A stretch of DNA of 64,000 nucleotides from Corylus avellana (lineage: Eukaryota; Streptophyta; Magnoliopsida; Fagales; Betulaceae): NCBI RefSeq assembly GCF_901000735.1, contig NC_081546.1, forward strand, positions 6,329,001 through 6,393,000, given 5' to 3'. Both the position numbers and the translations under genes were made by a program. Position 1 is the stretch's first letter; every line of letters starts with the position of its first letter. The notes beneath the pieces are model-generated. The model saw only the letters and a program-made list of their open reading frames with translations. It was not told the DNA's origin and searched no databases. This document shows, one piece after another, positions 1 through 10,380 of this stretch.

Positions 1-94
1 ACTTGTTTAAGCACTCGGGCTTTGCCCCTGCTGCAATTGCAAATACTATCACTCCGGCCACCACTATTTGCAAAAGCTTCCTACTCAAGCCCAT
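1..94 (-). CDS. Wall-associated receptor kinase-like gene, first codons only (cut by window edge)
   Basis: The minus strand from the ATG at 92-94 reads MGLSRKLLQIVVAGVIVFAI and continues through a short Ala/Gly stretch to KPEC at the window edge. That is a signal peptide followed by the start of a mature WAK ectodomain. The start matches the first residues of the WAK gene at 20171 (MGLSGKLLQI), and the upstream DNA (about 180-235) matches the upstream DNA of that gene (about 20270-20310), so the two are tandem paralogues. WAK proteins are plasma-membrane receptor kinases whose extracellular part binds pectin or cell-wall fragments. Only about 31 codons are visible, so I cannot tell whether this copy is intact. 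Confidence 0.72.
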   Translation of the reverse strand, partial: MGLSRKLLQIVVAGVIVFAIAAGAKPECLNK

Positions 95-709
95 GGCTAC
101 AACTTTCTTGAGGAGAGTTTTCTCTAAAAATTGTGTTTAATTAGATGTGCTTTGATTGTCCTGCATAGACTCCTTCCTTTAAAGGCATATGGATAATGGA
201 GCGAAGACCAATTCAGAAACTTTCCTTCCATATTCGTAGCAGAAACTTTCAAGGATAAAATTTGTCCTTTCCTGTAATAGATTTGGATTATAAAATAATA
301 ATAAATAAGCGATCAAGAGATCACCACGAAAAAAAAAAATGATAAGTTTTATAAAAATAAGAAATCATTTGAGTTATTTTAGTAATTTAAGTTCAATCCC
401 AGTTAGAGCATATGTGTTCTCACTAAACTAGTGAATATGAATAAGTATTCTATTATGCCTTCCTTCATCCTCATTAATAGCTATTTATTTTCTAGAAGTC
501 CCTTTTGTGTCTCTCTTGAGTCCCTCCAATAATGATGTGGCTATTAAAATCACTATTTAATCAAAATCCAATAATAATCAATTACAAGCCCAATGATGAT
601 TTTAATAGCTATATCATTCTTTGAAGAACTCAAGAGGGGCACAAAATGGACTTGTAGCATTACTCATGCTAATATGACGATTGTTTAATTTGAACTTAAT
701 TTTCCTATT

Positions 710-760
<51 letters not shown>

Positions 761-1160
761 AATTTGGAAAAATGTTAGGTGTTCTTCTAGTGTTTTCCCG
801 GTGTCTTCCAACTGTGATATGACTTTTAAAATTATCGTTGAATTTGAGATTATCATTATTAATTTTTAATTTATTAGTGATTTTAAAAGGCACATCACAG
901 TTAGAAGGATACCAGGAGAATATTATAAAAACACCTAGCATTTCCCATTAATTTGTGAGTAATACTAAATGTCCTTCTTTGTCCTTGTGTTCGCCCAACA
1001 GTGATATAACTTTCAAAATTATTATTAGATCAAAATCTAATAGTGATTTATGACAAATTCAATTAGAATTTTAAATCCACATCAATTTTAGAGGGATATA
1101 GGGAAGATATAAAGATGACATCTAACATTACTCTTAATTTATTGATTACAATTTTGTTGG
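95..1160. other. Upstream region of the partial WAK gene, then AT-rich intergenic DNA
   Basis: About 95-235 is the leader and proximal promoter of the partial WAK gene and resembles 20172-20310. The rest is AT-rich with a (TA)n tract at 712-760. I see no coding potential: the short open frames cross the microsatellite or simple sequence. Confidence 0.5.
712..760. repeat. (TA)n microsatellite
   Basis: A TA dinucleotide run broken once by TG. Comparable TA runs are at 3065-3110, 36842-36890 and 52810-52839. Confidence 0.95.
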
Positions 1161-1415
1161 CCTTTGCCTATATTTAGGACCGGGATCCCCTACAATTGGG
1201 GTCCGGGGATCTCAGCCAATTCCCCATGTCCTTTGTGTAATTGGGTAGGGAGATGTGAACGGGGTTGGTTGGTGGCCTGGGTTCCCTTGCTCGGGCAGGA
1301 GCTTGCGTTCTCCCAACCAAGAAGTCTGCTGCTTAGACACATTGTTCGGGCAAAGAATCCTCTCTCACAAATTTGGTGCAACTCTCCTATGCTTTCCTTT
1401 TTGGGTAGATAATTG
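1160..1415. other. GC-richer island of unknown origin
   Basis: This stretch is clearly GC-richer than its surroundings. It opens with an imperfect palindrome around gggatcccctacaattgggg. Short frames exist on both strands, but none resembles a known protein. It could be part of a transposon or a captured fragment; I cannot assign it. Confidence 0.3.
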
Positions 1416-1524
1416 CAGAAAATCCTCATTCGTATATATATGTAACATTTTGTAACTATTTTTAGGGTTAAGCCAAAAATACCTTTATGCCAAATTAACG
1501 TGTAGTTTGTAGTGCATGCGCTAC

Positions 1525-1612
1525 TAGTGGCTGTGACTCAATGGTACAAAAAATTTTTAAGTAGCCGGACGCGTATTAAAGCGTGAGTTCGAATCTCCAC
1601 AATAAATAATTA
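1525..1612 (+). repeat. Possible tRNA-derived SINE fragment
   Basis: A weak A-box-like stretch (gactcaatggtac) is followed about 50 bases later by a B-box-like gagttcgaatctcc, the spacing and order of an RNA polymerase III promoter in a tRNA-derived SINE. There is no clear tail or target duplication. Confidence 0.3.
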
Positions 1613-1773
1613 CTCAAATATGCTTGATCATTAACTGCTTTGGTTTCCAAATATATCCTAGTTAAGAGCTATCACCCCCAAATAAAATAGTTGGTCGCCT
1701 TCAATGCCTTAAATTTTCTTGAAAAACACAAAGGACAAGCTCATGAAGGCTATGTTTGCGAACAGGCCAGGCC

Positions 1774-1813
1774 GGCACTGTAGCTGGAACGGCACTGTTC
1801 CAGCTACAGTGCC
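1774..1813. repeat. Perfect 17-bp inverted repeat (hairpin)
   Basis: GGCACTGTAGCTGGAAC at 1774-1790 is followed by a 6-base loop (1791-1796) and then its exact reverse complement at 1797-1813. A poly-T tract follows at about 1838-1865. It may be part of a short non-autonomous element; I see no matching outer ends. Confidence 0.85.
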
Positions 1814-1835
1814 AGCAGCAAAAATTGACTTTTTG

Positions 1836-1869
<34 letters not shown>

Positions 1870-1954
1870 AAGCAAAATATTAAAAAAAAAGAAAATGAGG
1901 AGGTGGTGTTCCAGCCAAATGGGTGGCCGAACTTCATCTCTATTTTATTACTAC

Positions 1955-2130
1955 AAGGGGTGGCCTACCACCCCCTGGTCGTGATCTGGGGTGGTTCACT
2001 CGAAGCGGCCAGGCGTCCCGCCACCCCTTGGCCAAACGGATCAGGATTTGGATGGCTGACCACCCCCAAGGGGCTGGGGGTGGTTTCGGCCACCCCATAC
2101 GGCCGGTATGGGGTAAGATTGTCTACGTCC
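1955..2130. repeat. GC-rich dispersed repeat (ggggtggcc / ggccacccc family)
   Basis: A GC-rich segment built from alternating ggggtgg and ccacccc words. The same word structure recurs at about 26430-26555 and 35160-35480. It yields long frames on both strands because it is GC-rich, not because it codes. Confidence 0.6.
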
Positions 2131-2199
2131 ACAAGCAACAATAACAATGTTTCTTCTCCACTAGTATCAAGAAAAATCGAATAAACTCTGGATATGGCA

Positions 2200-3062
2200 T
2201 ATAGCAAAATTACATCAATTCCGCTACTATTTTAATTTCTTTAAAATGTTTCTTTCTCTATTTCTTTTTGAAAGCGGGGACAAGGAATAAAAATGTTTAT
2301 AAAAGTTAATGCATACTTTTGATGAAGTTTGTTTATGATCAAGTGCTGCAGTACTTCTTAGAGAGAAACTTTTCATAATAGTAAAACATTAAATACCATA
2401 ATCTCATACTCAGAGTCATGTCCTAGCTTACACCTTTTGTTTTAGTGCTTCTACGTCTTTATGAGGCCCTTATTGAGAGGATTAGGTAAATTTTTTTTTG
2501 ACTCATTTCTTATTATTTTGTTGTATTTTTTGCACTATATGTTTCGTTTTTGATCTATTGTTGAAGAGCATCTCTTTTTTATGGGTCATGGCCGCATTTG
2601 TGTCTAGTGCATTACACCTTTTTAAATTGACTTAAATGCGATTTCTATTTCACCCACATAAAAAGAAAAATAGAAAACAAATCTAAAAAAAATATATATA
2701 AAAAAAAATTGGCCCCTTGGTTTCTTTTTTTTTTTTTAAAAAAAAAATTAAATTTTCTCCCGTCCCCTCTTAATTGGGACAACCACATGTGTAATTGCCT
2801 TTTATGTTGAAACACTATTTCGTGCAATTATTGAGAGTTCGATCCCCACATTCGTGGATGTCTGCGTATCAACTGAAGAATATCAACCCCATACTCTAAT
2901 TAATCATTATGAAATCCAGGAAAAAAAAAATTATTATTTATCTTTTACTCTTTCCATACCCCAACTTGCGACCTCTAGCTGTTTTATTGTTTTATGTGAT
3001 CTCTATTGAAAGGACCGTGTCAATTTTTGACTAATTTTTTAATATTTTATTGTATTTTCTGC

Positions 3063-3113
<51 letters not shown>

Positions 3114-4919
3114 TTGGTTTGTTATTAGATAATTGACCCTTTTTTCATTGTTTTAATTCATATAACCCTCTCTCAATATTTGCTTGAAAAAAAAAAGGGG
3201 GCGAGGGATTAATTTTTTCAGATGCTCTCCGCCATCCAAGATGACGATTTTTTGTTGGCCATGCTCACATCCGCATCCAATGCGCTACATGTTAAATTGA
3301 TGTAAAGGTGATATTTGCTTGACCCACTGACCAAATAAAAAAAGTAAAAACATAGGGTCTGTTTAGTAATGAGCTTTGGTAAGTAGTTTTTGGTTTTAAA
3401 ATGAAAGTACATAGAAATTTAAAATTTTTTGTATGAAAAAAATGTAAAAATTTTGTTTTGTCGTAAATTTTTTATTTAATAATCATAAAAAGTTATCAAT
3501 GTCGTATAAAAAATAAGAATTTTTGGAAGTTGAGAAAATGTAGGAGATATATATATATATATATATATATAAAAGGTAGAAGAAGTGGGATATCGTGATC
3601 CATGTGATGGCAAATAGTTTTCCCATTTCCAAGACTTCTGTTTTAGTGTTTTTACCGTAGGATTGAAGAGTCTTGCAAAGATTATGCCATTTTCTATGAC
3701 TTCTGTTTAGTGCTTTTACCGTTTTATGTGTTTCCTATCGAGAGGACTGGGTTAATTTTTAACTCATTTTCTATTATTTTTTTATCTTTTTTGAACTAAT
3801 TTTCAGTGTATTAATTCACTCGCCCCTTTCTCAATATTTGTTTTTATTTATTTATTTTTTTTGTTTTAAATCAACTTTTATAAAGTAGCTTTTGTAAGTT
3901 CCAGCTCATTTGCTAGTCTAGAGACTAGAGTATCTTTTATGACTTTAGACCACATAATCCAAGAATCATTAATTTTTCATAGACTCGAGAAACAAACAAT
4001 AATCGTTCCCCGGGCCACTTCTCTCACAAATTCAAGGTAATTAGTATCAGCATTATTTAGCGGGTCAATGGTTCATTTGTCGTTTCCACAACTTGTGTTT
4101 TGAAAATTCTAAGACAATTTATAATTCTTTTGGTTAACCTTTGGACCAAGGTTTCACATGTACGTGATACAAGACAATAGACAATTTCTAAATCCCACTT
4201 TTTTTGTTTTTTGTAAGATTCTAAATCTATCCCACTTTGGTTGCTTTACAATATTACAAATTCATACCTTATATAATGTATGTTCTCCCCAAGTCTTGGC
4301 AATAGGAAAACTGTTGTTTCCCATCATATGGATCACGATGCTCTCACTTCCTTTAATTTGTTTGAGCAAAACTATATATCAAACTATTTATCTTTAATTA
4401 GCTCCAGCATCTTTTCTGTGAGCTTTGTTTTAGTGCTTTTACTTCTTTATGAAGCCCTTATTGAGAGGATAGGGTCAATTTCGTACTATTTTGTTGTGCT
4501 TTTTGTACTCTCATTTTCATTTTAAATTTGTTATTGGAGAGCATACTTTTTTCTTTTTGAGTATTTTAATTCCCATATGTGTCCCTTTCTCAACCATCCA
4601 AGATGACAAATTTTCTATGGGTAATGCTCACATCCGTGTCCACTGCACTACACGTTAAATTGACGTAAATTAAGGTAGAAGAAGAGAAGTGGGGTTACAG
4701 AAGTTGGTGAATTTATTTGTCATAATTAATCTAATAATATATTCGAATTTCTATTAAATGAATTACGGTTTGTCCAGTTTATTTGAACGGAAGAATATAT
4801 ATTCAATTAATTGTAGTGAAGGGTTATTTTTGCCCTTTTTAAAAAATTGGGCGGACAAAAATAACCATATATTACAACTAACTAGATACATCAAGAAGAA
4901 GATGAATGAAATATGGTAG
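2200..4919. other. Degenerate WAK-locus repeat block, left flank of the Mutator-like element
   Basis: AT-rich sequence made of segments that recur at 10.4-15.9, 20.6-25.1 and 27.4-30.1 kb. Shared landmarks are a ttttagtgcttttac segment (about 2440, 3640, 4430), a caccgcatcca-like 'chance of wall' segment near 3240, and a segment beginning near 3900 that runs to about 4400. I see no intact gene. A (TA)n tract lies at 3065-3110. The block ends at the insertion site of the element starting at 4929. Confidence 0.5.
2750..2861 (-). pseudogene. Relic of WAK EGF-like exon (exon 2)
   Basis: Read on the minus strand after an acceptor-like ACGCAG, the frame gives D-I-H-E-C, then N-N-C-T-K, a stop, then CFNIKGNYTCGCPN and a second stop. 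The pattern DI.EC...NC......CFNI.GNYTCGC is the calcium-binding EGF repeat of the intact WAK gene (exon 2, 18952-19098). The stops and the lack of exons 1 and 3 make it a pseudogene fragment. Flanking intron-like sequence is also kept. Confidence 0.75.
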
Positions 4920-4928
4920 CTTTTATAA

Positions 4929-5225
4929 GAAAAATGTTAAAGGCAGAACACAAACCCAACTTAAAACCAATTTCTCTCCTACGTGACATTTTTTTTTTTA
5001 AAAAAAATAAAAGTTGAAATTTTAAACTATTCAGATCTTCTTTTCCCCTTTCAGATCCAAACATCCTCTCTCAGTCTCTCGCTCTCCCTCCCGCGCTCAT
5101 CCTCTTTCTCCTCCGGCGAGTTGTTCGGCCACTGGCGAAGCTGTCCGTACGTCGCTCCTGTCTCTCTCACTCCGGCGCAAGGTTCCGTCTCTGTCTCTCT
5201 CACTCCGGCGACGTCTTCGGCCACC
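4929..5225 (+). repeat. Left terminal inverted repeat of the Mutator-like element
   Basis: Begins GAAAAATGTTAAAGGCAGAA and shares a long AT-rich part with the right end (both contain cacaaacccaacttaaaacc). This is followed by a C/T-rich part with phrases such as ctccggcgagtt and cactccggcgacgtc. It would act as promoter and leader for transcripts reading inward. The SKP1 homology begins directly at its inner edge (5226). Confidence 0.8.
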
Positions 5226-6990
5226 GAGTACTCCAAGAAGCAGGTCGAGGCCCCAAAAGCAGCCGCCGCGTCCGAAGAACGCTCCACCTCCGACGACGAC
5301 GACCTCAAGGCCTGGGACGCCGAGTTCGTCAAGGTCGACCAGGCCACCCTCTTCGATCTCATCCTAGTGTGTCTTCTTCCTTATAAACTCAAATCCCCCT
5401 GTTAGATCTTTTTATTATTGATTTTTTTTCTTCTAATTAGGGTTTTGGTTTTGTTTTCTCGGCTTCAGTGTCTTTGATGTGTTTTTGTTTGGTTGGTGAG
5501 AAATATTCAGGGGGAATAGTAAATAGATTTGAGTGCTTCCGTTGTTTATTGACCAAACAACCTTTAAATATGTTATGGCGTTGAAGTGGCATGAGAAGAA
5601 GTAATTAATCAAATAAGAACAAAGAGAAAGCATGAGAAGAAGTAATCAAATAAGAACAGAGATTGCTGAAGATGTCAAATGAGACGGTTTTGTTTATGAT
5701 CGAAATTTTATTTCTCTTTGATTTATTCATCATACTATTATAATATATGATGACCCAAAAAGGCATGCACATGTATGTATCGGTTGTCCAAGTTTGTTCT
5801 TTTTTAATAATTTTTTTTTTCTTTCAATTTTCTCGTTTATTTGGTCTCTAACAAAGTGAGATTTTCCCGAAAGTACTTATATTTGCAAAGACTATGTATA
5901 GAACTTGGTTTGAATTGGTGAGCGGAGAAAATGATAATGAAATATTCCAGATAATGACCTCTTCATATCTCAATCTTTTAGCATTGTTGGGTTAATATAT
6001 ATATATGTTAGATTGGTGGCTGAAGCAAGGCATGAAGGAATTGCCAATGGCTTCATAAAAGTGTTTGAAGTGTATGGTATAAGTGTGCTTGCAAAAGTGA
6101 AGCATCCAGTATCAAGGAATTGTCTCGAAATAGTTGCTAGTGTTTAAAGTGTTTGGAATGGCTGCAATGCACTGGCAATTGGCAAGTGCTATTATTAAGT
6201 AATGAATCGGAACATGGACTTATGGGTCTTTGAAGTATTAGGGTCATCATCTAGGTGAATTTTTGGCTAAGTGAATATTGCTTTTATCAGGCTTGTTACT
6301 TTTTCCAGTCTTTTATTTAAGGAATTCGTTTGGTAGCTCTATCTGTTTTCTTTTGTGAAGTATTGCTTCTGTAAGCGTAGGCTCTCGTTTGTTTTTTTCT
6401 TTTTCTTTTTTCAATTTTGAATGTTCTTTCCTTCTTCTCCATAAGTGGGTGTTTATCTCATTTACTCTATTTCTATTTAGGTTGTGCCCCTCTACGCCTT
6501 ACCTTCTATGTCTTAATAAGATTGAACTACTTTTCCAAATACAATATGGTTTATGCTTATGAATTGGTTGATGACTAAATTTATCAAATTATGGGATTTC
6601 TCTCCTTGTTGAAGGTCCAGTTAGTAGCACAAGTTTTTTGGACCTGCAATTTGTAGATCATCATGGCGGTAGATTTTTTTTTTTTGGGTGTTCATTGAAA
6701 GGTGTTTGTTCTTGCATTTAACATGCACTAAACTACTATTGCATTATATGAGTAACTTCAACCATATTCACACACCTTAAATTTCAATCTCACTTTGGAG
6801 TATGTCTGATTGGCAGGCTGCAAACTATCTGAACATCAAGAGCTTGCTGGATTTGACTTGCCAGACAGTGGCTGACATGATCAAGGGCAAATCTCCTGAG
6901 GAAATCCGCAAGACATTCAACATTAAGAATGACTTCACACTAGAGGAAGATGAGGAGGTTCGCAGGGAGAATCAATGGGCCTTTGAGTGA
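5226..6990 (+). pseudogene. SKP1: Captured 3' part of an SKP1 (SCF ubiquitin-ligase adaptor) gene
   Basis: SKP1 links cullin-1 to F-box proteins in SCF ubiquitin ligases. Homology starts at 5226 in the middle of the gene (EYSKKQVEAPK). It runs through the acidic linker and DLKAWDAEFVKVDQATLFDL to a donor after 5366 (cta|gtgtgt). It resumes at 6817 (ttggcag|gct) with [20 protein letters not shown], then [19 protein letters not shown] and the terminal NQWAFE, stop at 6988-6990. The 1450-bp intron sits where plant SKP1 genes usually have theirs, so genomic DNA was captured, not mRNA. The N-terminal BTB/POZ half that contacts cullin-1 is missing and replaced by terminal-repeat sequence. The frame is open back to a stop at 4962-4964 but contains no ATG before exon 2, so a normal protein start is absent. 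The C-terminal F-box-binding half has no stop or frameshift. Confidence 0.88.
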
Positions 6991-8095
6991 AGATCCAAAA
7001 TAAAGCACATCTGTTTTTTTGTGGCTTATGTTTCTCTTTTGTGCTGCCAAAAGGGGATGTTGTTTCTACCTATCTAAGACTTCTTAAGATATTAACTTAC
7101 TATTCTGGCTGTTACTATTGTAGACAATGGTTGTTTTGCTCAAACCTTGGCCCCACTTCCCTCCCTCTCCATTTATTTTTCCCATGATGTTCAATGGATC
7201 TTTTTTTTTTCTATGTTAATATGGTATATGCTGTTTTCATTCAGTGCTTTGTCCTTGTGATTCTTTTATCTACAATTTAGTCTTTGTTAGATTAAGGCGA
7301 TTCACCATTGACTTTGCTAGAGGGGATCCAATTGAGCTTTGGTTGCAGAGGTCGTGAGACAGGGGGTTGTCTCATTATGCTATGTCCAAAGAGATTTCTT
7401 CAGTGGGTTGTTTATAATAGCTCTATCTAATGAGCCAGATGTAGAATTTTGTAGGTGCTTCATTTATATTGCTATGTATATGCTCCTTATCTCATCCTAA
7501 CATTTATTTGATATTATCTTCCAATGATAATGTGCTAAAGAGAAATGATCAACCTTAACAGCATCCAAAGTGGTTAAACATCATCATAATCAAATCCGTT
7601 TTTCTGGTTTTAGCCTTCTGCAATCAATCATGCCTTGTATCTATCAATCTTCTTACCATTTGCAGTCAGTGTTTCTCTTTTCTTTTTCTTTTGTTTTTTT
7701 TTGGTGCACACTAATTGTGGTCAGGATTATACTCCAAACTTATTTTGCTCAACAAGATACGTGCACAAAAGACATTAATAAGCACGACAAAATTTAGATC
7801 ACATCATCACATAAAACGCGAAAAAATCAATGAATGGAATTTTCATCATTGAATACAAATTAAACATCGTATGATTAAATACATAAACAAGTCCGGCGGG
7901 TATGATAACAATGACTTCAATGAAGAAGAAGAAATTCTCATGCTTTCTATACCAGATCTTTAGCCAAAAATTGTGTCCTTTCCTATGTAATTGCTACACT
8001 ATAGAGAATTTTTCCCGGAAAATAATCAAACCTGCAGCAAATGCTCCAACATCTTAAAGAAAGAGTTGTCTAAAGGAAATTGTTTTGTTCACACT
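6991..8095. other. 3' flanks of the two captured genes inside the Mutator-like element
   Basis: No coding sequence recognised. The left part, T-rich and beginning aataaagcac just after the SKP1 stop, is probably the captured SKP1 3' UTR. The right part lies downstream of the MFSD12-like stop on the minus strand. The boundary between the two captures lies somewhere in here and cannot be placed by eye. Confidence 0.4.
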
Positions 8096-9062
8096 CTATT
8101 CCAACAGTGGCTCCATCATAGGTTTCGAAAAAGGGGTATGGAGTTTCATGGTGTATGTAACTGCCACCCCAACTAGTGAACAAAATGGTGGTATGAGACC
8201 CAAACCAATCCTTGTAACTGAAATATAGACATGTATTGGACTGGTCAAATGAACTGCTGGAGAGGAACCTGCAGTTGAGCATATATGAAGTTAAATAGAG
8301 TTTAAATTGAGAACTATTATTGGCATTTGAGTAAGAACTCATGAATTTTACACAGAAAAAAAAAGGGAAAAAAAGTGTTAATGTTACTGATTGAGTCTGC
8401 AAATTACAAAGACAACAAATAACAGAGGAATTAATCTGGAGATTAGAAGAAACTACATGTCCGGAAAAACCAGTATCAAACTTCCAAACATTTGATCAAA
8501 CTACATGGCACATATACTGGTTCTTGGTGTTTTCCACCGTTTTGGTTCCAGATTACAGAATCTTTACAGAAAACACCAAGAACTAGTACACAGGAATCAA
8601 AACAGCACTAACATTTGAAACAAAAACAACAGCCCAGCAAACATTTTACAAGCCCAACAAATAGAAGCCTTTATGTTTTCAGTGGTCAACGAAAAACAGT
8701 TTTGGGCTGACCACTATCTTATGCTTCTCCAAACACGCAAAAAAGGAAAAAAAAACAAAAAAAAAGTTTTCCAGACAATCTTTTATGCCGAAATAAATGG
8801 GGCCGTAATACTTGAATAATCATGGGTGTGCAGAATCTGCAGATACACACCCAACAAAGTACCTAGTATCATATGAGAAAATCCTTTATGTTAAAGCTGT
8901 TGCAGAGAATGAAGATTCAGATGACATACTTTGAAACGACTGAAGAACATACAAGGCAAGCCCACATGCGATTTTGTCCAAGAAGCTCAATGATCCACAC
9001 ACAAATGCACAGCCGCCAAGATTCTCACCAATTAGAACACTTTGCATGCTTACTCCAGTCAC
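8096..9062 (-). pseudogene. Captured last two exons of an MFSD12-like major facilitator transporter
   Basis: Exon A (8930-9062, minus) follows an acceptor ATAACAG and reads VTGVSMQSVLIGENLGGCAF, then a short span with GSLSFLDKIACGLALYVLQS, to the donor caaa|gtatgt. Exon B (8096-8268) follows CTGCAG and reads SSSPAVHLTSPIHVYISVTR, then IGLGLIPPFCSLVGVAVTYT, then MKLHTP to a TAG at 8096-8098. The phases agree (133 bp leaves one base; 173 bp completes the frame). The SLSFLDK and VTRIGLGL segments fit the C-terminal membrane helices of plant MFSD12-type transporters as I recall them; a search would confirm. Both exons are open, but the N-terminal helices are absent. The fragment points away from the right terminal repeat, so a transcript begun there would run through it. 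Confidence 0.72.
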
Positions 9063-9954
9063 CTGTTATATTTGAGAAAAAGTTAAAATTTAAAAAAGAA
9101 CCAAGATGAAAGTAATTACAAACGAGATCATATGCAACTAAGATGGTTTTTGTTTCTTTCCTATATATATATATTTGGGTTTTTGGTCATGCTAGGATTT
9201 GAACCGCTCTTCATGTGGTTGTTATTTACCACCTATCATTCTATCTACTGCAAATTGGAATTCAGCTCCCATACTATGCATTATAAATTACATTGACCGA
9301 AACTACAATAAAGTGTCCACACCTCTCTTCTCAATATTGCCAAAAAAAAACATTTGCACAAAAGACCATAACCAACCTAACCGAATGTACTGCAATTGAT
9401 GTAGAATACTCTTACATTGTCATCTAGTAAGTTTCTTTTCCCCTGATAAAAGAAAATATTTTTTTTATAACAAAAATTTTATTTTACTAATGTTAAATCC
9501 AGAAAGCAACAATCAACTTTGAAACAGTCCAAAAAACTGAGATATATAGAAAACCAAAGTAATAACAGAGATATTCATATTGGTACATTTTTATTCACAA
9601 TTCATAGTGTTGTTACTAAAAGAAATAATGCAATACAAGGACTTACATTTGACAAACCGCAGAGAATAATGCAAATGAGAAATCTGACCAAAAACTATCT
9701 TTCTCGGGCATGAACAAACACAGCCTCAACCAACAGAAAAAGAAGTAAAAACCTAAACCCTAAATAATATTCAAAAAAACATAAATCTAAACCCTAAATA
9801 CACATAAATCTAATACACTATTCTAGCACCCACTACACATAAATCAAAAAGCCCTAGATTTTGAATGTGGATGAGAGAGAGGGATTACTTACCACCGGTG
9901 GAGGAGAGAGAGAGAGCCTTCGGCTTCCCCGGAGTGAGAGAGAGACAGGAGCTT
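9063..9954. other. Unassigned interior of the Mutator-like element
   Basis: This would be intron or leader for an inward minus-strand transcript. Two strong donor-like signals lie on the minus strand: GTG|GTAAGTAAT at about 9888 and AAT|GTAAGTCC at about 9647. The first would end a leader exon made of terminal-repeat sequence. I recognise no further MFS exon. Confidence 0.35.
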
Positions 9955-10380
9955 CGCCGGTGGCTGTAGACGTCGCCGGAGTGAGAGAGACAGTGGACGG
10001 AACCTTGCGACAGACGGACAGCTTCGCCGGTGCCGAAGAACTCGCCGAAGGACAGAGAGGGTGAGCGCGGGAGGGAGAGCGATGGAGTGAGAGGATTTCT
10101 GGTGGCCGAAAAACTCGCCGGAGGACAGAGAGGGTGAGCACGGGAGGGAGAGCGAGGGACTGAGAGGGGATTTCCGGTGGCCGATGAACTCGCTGGAGGA
10201 GAGAGGGTGCGCGCGGGAGGGAGAGCGAGGGACTGAGAGAGAACTTTTAGAATTCTGAAAATTTGACTTTTACAGAACTTTGATTTGGTTTTAAAAAAAT
10301 ATATAATAAAAATAAATAAATGCCATGTAGGAGAGAAGTTGGTTTTAAGTTGGGTTTGTGTTGTGTTTATATCAAACCTC
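9955..10380 (-). repeat. Right terminal inverted repeat, with internal 76-bp tandem repeats
   Basis: This is the inverted counterpart of the left end; its reverse complement begins GAGGTTTGATATAAACACAA. It is longer than the left end because a unit of about 76 bp (starting actcgccggagga, containing gggagggagagcg) is repeated almost three times between about 10032 and 10245, against once in the left end. Confidence 0.75.

Larger units (their letters stand above)
4929..10380. mobile_element. Pack-MULE-like Mutator element carrying two captured gene fragments
   Basis: Seen directly: 9-bp target duplications, cttttataa at 4920-4928 and at 10381-10389, flank a 5452-bp segment whose ends are inverted copies of each other (left 4929 to about 5225; right about 9955-10380). 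The paralogous block at about 24045-24085 has the uninterrupted site gtagcttttataaagaatc with a single cttttataa. A 9-bp duplication, ends beginning with GA, and TIRs of hundreds of bases fit Mutator-like elements. Inside are the 3' halves of an SKP1 gene (plus strand) and an MFSD12-like gene (minus strand). I recognise no transposase, so it is non-autonomous. Elements of this type that carry host gene pieces are called Pack-MULEs. Confidence 0.88.

Noticed and set aside
1701..2184. Overlapping frames on both strands around the hairpin and GC-rich repeat
   Set aside because: They run through poly-T and ggggtgg/ccacccc words, give Lys/Phe runs, and lie in repeats found elsewhere in the window.
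4983..5405. 140-codon frame through the left Mutator terminal repeat as an independent gene
   Set aside because: It begins with GTG, has no ATG, its first part is terminal-repeat sequence and its last codons are intron. Only the SKP1-homologous part with exon 2 is meaningful.
9854..10141. 95-codon frame on the minus strand in the right terminal repeat
   Set aside because: It is the C/T-rich leader side of the terminal repeat, starts with GTG, and has no recognisable protein family. Its low-complexity Ser/Pro content follows from the repeat.
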